Assembly: GCF_005484805.1 (NCBI RefSeq)
Contig: NZ_CP039432.1
Span: forward strand, 2,170,001 to 2,234,000
From: Rhodococcus sp. SGAir0479
GTDB taxonomy: Bacteria > Actinomycetota > Actinomycetes > Mycobacteriales > Mycobacteriaceae
Direction of reading: 5' to 3'
DNA: 64,000 bases
Both the position numbers and the translations under genes were made by a program. The notes beneath the pieces were generated by a model. That model saw only the letters and a list, made by a program, of their open reading frames with translations. It was not told the origin of the DNA and made no database searches. This document shows positions 62,227-64,000 of the stretch, piece after piece (within the stretch, counting starts at the first letter, position 1; every line of letters begins with the position of its first letter).

Positions 62227-63150
62227 CTAGAACCCCAGACGACCGAGCTGCTTGGGGTCGCGCTGCCAGTCCTTGGCCACCTTGACGTGCAGATCCAGGT
62301 AGATCTTCACGCCGAGGAGCTTCTCGATCTGCTTGCGCGCCACCGTGCCCACCTCGCGCAGCCGGGCGCCGCCCTTGCCGATCACGATGCCCTTCTGGCT
62401 GGGGCGCTCGACGTACAGCAGCGCGTGGACGTCGAGCATCTCACCCTGCTTCTCGGTGCGATCCTCGCGCTCGCGCACCTCCTCGATGACCACCGCCAGG
62501 GAGTGCGGAAGCTCGTCGCCCAGCCCCTCGAGCGCGGCCTCGCGGATCAGCTCGGCCATGAGCGTCTCCTCGGGCTCGTCGGTGAGCTCACCGTCGGGGT
62601 AGAACGCCGGCCCCGGCTCCATCAGGCCGGCCAGGACCTTCACCAGCAGCTCCACCTGCTCACCGGAGACCGCCGACACCGGGATCACCTCGGCGTCGGG
62701 GCCCAGGAGCTTCGAGACCGCCATGAGCTGCCCGACGAGTGCGTCCTTGCTCACCTTGTCGATCTTGGTGACCAGCCCGACGAGCTTGGTCTTGGGCGCC
62801 ATCTGCCGCACCTGGTCGAGGATCCAGCGGTCGCCCGGCCCGATCTTCTCGTCCGCGGGGATGCACAGGCAGATGACGTCGACCTCGGAGTACGTGTCGC
62901 GCACGAGGTCGTTGAGCCGCTGACCGAGGAGCGTCCGCGGGCGGTGCAGGCCCGGGGTGTCGACGAGGATCAGCTGCGCGAAGTCGCGGTGGACGATGCC
63001 ACGGATCGTGTGCCGGGTGGTCTGCGGACGCGACGACGTGATCGCGATCTTCTCCCCCACCAGCGCGTTCGTCAGCGTCGACTTGCCCGTGTTGGGCCGT
63101 CCGACGAAACAGACGAAGCCGGAACGGAATTCGTTGTCGGTCACTGTCAT
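62227..63150 (-). CDS. era: GTPase Era
   Basis: Protein of 307 residues. GTPase motifs: P-loop GRPNTGKS at 17-24, G2 TTRHTIRG, DTPG at 64-67 and TKID at 128-131 (in place of NKxD, common in actinobacterial Era), SAVSG near 160. The C-terminal KH domain has RPSQKGIVIGKGGARLREVGTVARKQIEKLLGVKIYLDLHVKV. Era binds the 3' end of 16S rRNA and assists 30S assembly. It is 19 bases downstream of the CorC-like gene on the same strand, as for Rv2364c-Rv2366c. Confidence 0.97.
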   Translation of the reverse strand: MTVTDNEFRSGFVCFVGRPNTGKSTLTNALVGEKIAITSSRPQTTRHTIRGIVHRDFAQLILVDTPGLHRPRTLLGQRLNDLVRDTYSEVDVICLCIPADEKIGPGDRWILDQVRQMAPKTKLVGLVTKIDKVSKDALVGQLMAVSKLLGPDAEVIPVSAVSGEQVELLVKVLAGLMEPGPAFYPDGELTDEPEETLMAELIREAALEGLGDELPHSLAVVIEEVREREDRTEKQGEMLDVHALLYVERPSQKGIVIGKGGARLREVGTVARKQIEKLLGVKIYLDLHVKVAKDWQRDPKQLGRLGF

Positions 63151-63169
63151 CTCTCGCTCACGCTCGTTG

Positions 63170-64000
63170 TCACTCCTGGTTCACACTTCGGTCTTCGGTC
63201 TCTTCGTCGGCATCCGCGTCCACGCGGGGGACCCGCTCGACGTACACGGTGCTGATCCGCACCCGGCCCCGCACGTCGGCGCCGCCCTCACCGCGCAGCC
63301 GCAGCCCGGCGGTCTCGACCTCCGAGCCCGGCAACGGCACCCGGCCGAGCTCGTACCCGAGCAGCCCGCCCACGGTTTCCACCTCGTCGTTGTCGATCTC
63401 GATGTCGAACAGCTCGCCGAGGTCCTCGACCGGCAGCCGCGCCGAGACCCGGAACGAGCCGTCGCCGAGATCCTCGACGGGCGGGGTCTCGTCGGTGTCG
63501 TACTCGTCGGCGATCTCGCCGACGATCTCCTCGATCACGTCCTCGATCGTGACGAGCCCGGCGATGCCGCCGTACTCGTCGACCAGCACGGCCATGTGGT
63601 TGCGGTCGCGCTGCATCTCGGCGAGCAGACTGTCGAGCGGCTTCGAGTCGGGCACGAACACCGCCGGGCGCATCACCTGCGACACCGTGACGCTCCGGCC
63701 GCCGTCGGACGAGTAGTAGGTCTGCTGCACGAGGTCCTTGAGGTAGACCACGCCCAACACGTCGTCGACGTTCTCGCCGATGACGGGGATCCGGGAGTGG
63801 CCGCTGCGCACCGCGAGCGACGTCGCCTGGCCGGCGGACTTGTCGGCTTCGATCCACACCATCTCGGGGCGCGGCACCATGACCTCGCGGGCCGTGGTGT
63901 CGCCCAGCTCGAACACCGACTGGATCATCCGGCGTTCCTCGTCGGCGACCACGCCGCGCTCCTGCGCCAGATCGACCAGCTCCCGCAGCTCGATCTCGGA
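63170..64000 (-). CDS. HlyC/CorC-family CBS-domain membrane protein (C-terminal part)
   Basis: Cut by the window end; 276 residues remain. Visible are the end of the N-terminal region ([32 protein letters not shown]), a CBS pair with [15 protein letters not shown] and [22 protein letters not shown], then [61 protein letters not shown], and the CorC-HlyC domain ([32 protein letters not shown]). A DUF21 membrane part is expected upstream. Relatives transport Mg2+ or affect its efflux. It matches Rv2366c next to era. Confidence 0.95.
   Translation of the reverse strand, partial: SEIELRELVDLAQERGVVADEERRMIQSVFELGDTTAREVMVPRPEMVWIEADKSAGQATSLAVRSGHSRIPVIGENVDDVLGVVYLKDLVQQTYYSSDGGRSVTVSQVMRPAVFVPDSKPLDSLLAEMQRDRNHMAVLVDEYGGIAGLVTIEDVIEEIVGEIADEYDTDETPPVEDLGDGSFRVSARLPVEDLGELFDIEIDNDEVETVGGLLGYELGRVPLPGSEVETAGLRLRGEGGADVRGRVRISTVYVERVPRVDADADEETEDRSVNQE

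Overview
The window is a GC-rich actinobacterial chromosome segment, almost certainly from a mycolic-acid-containing member of the Mycobacteriales, most likely Rhodococcus in the broad sense (including Prescottella) or a close relative. The evidence is high GC with strong third-position bias, many GTG starts, a mycolic-acid FAS-II operon (fabD-acpM-kasA-accD6) with its MabR-type regulator, glnE beside two glutamine synthetase genes, and a gene order that, as I recall it, follows the Mycobacterium tuberculosis Rv2220-Rv2247 and Rv2343c-Rv2366c blocks. No insertion sequence, integrase, prophage, CRISPR array or rRNA gene was seen.

Layout. 1-10.2 kb: end of glnA1, a secreted NlpC/P60 protein, a GntR-controlled cluster (sulfurtransferase, divergent ThiM-like kinase, flavin monooxygenase, small ABM monooxygenase), then glnE and glnA2. 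10.2-16.5 kb: Hip1-like lipoprotein hydrolase, panB, a small lipoprotein, a prolyl iminopeptidase, a CHAD protein, two very small genes and the RNase P RNA. 16.5-20.5 kb: DUF1697, an ArsB-like permease, and a TcyP-like symporter preceded by a previously unmarked three-cysteine leader peptide. 20.5-28.4 kb: RNase HI-phosphatase fusion, zinc-ribbon protein, Nif3, CobC, HAD phosphatase, PtpA, SURF1, CobD. 28.4-31.9 kb: a tightly overlapped five-gene membrane/polyamine-synthase-like operon (DUF4178-DUF2617-DUF4247-DUF350-aminopropyltransferase). 32-34.6 kb: VIT1 transporter, dual-specificity phosphatase, tRNA-Val, AhpE, DUF3052.

34.6-43.6 kb is the central-metabolism/mycolate block: aceE, mabR, and fabD-acpM-kasA-accD6 with a perfect match to the MabR operator as I recall it (TTTTGT-N9-ACAAAA). 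43.6-49.3 kb: DUF3145, a serine hydrolase, a mycofactocin-type NDMA-dependent alcohol dehydrogenase, a tandem pair of wax ester synthase/DGAT genes, and a CAU tRNA. 49.4-57 kb: exonuclease, a small membrane protein, tRNA-Asn, dnaG-dgt-ydcF, and a TPM-domain protein. 57.1-64 kb: a zinc-ribbon GlyS diverging from smtB-zur, then uppS, recO, a small membrane protein, era and a CorC/HlyC-like gene cut by the window end.

How the genes fit together. GlnE is the adenylyltransferase for GlnA1, whose target tyrosine is in the window. AceE supplies acetyl-CoA, AccD6 carboxylates it, FabD loads AcpM, KasA elongates, and MabR controls the set. The WS/DGAT pair would store surplus acyl chains. SmtB, Zur and GlyS form a zinc-linked neighbourhood. 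UppS, the CHAD protein, NlpC/P60 and Hip1-like genes concern the envelope. The least explained parts are the GntR sulfur cluster, the five-gene DUF/aminopropyltransferase operon, the cysteine leader upstream of the symporter, and the 35-residue gene next to rnpB.
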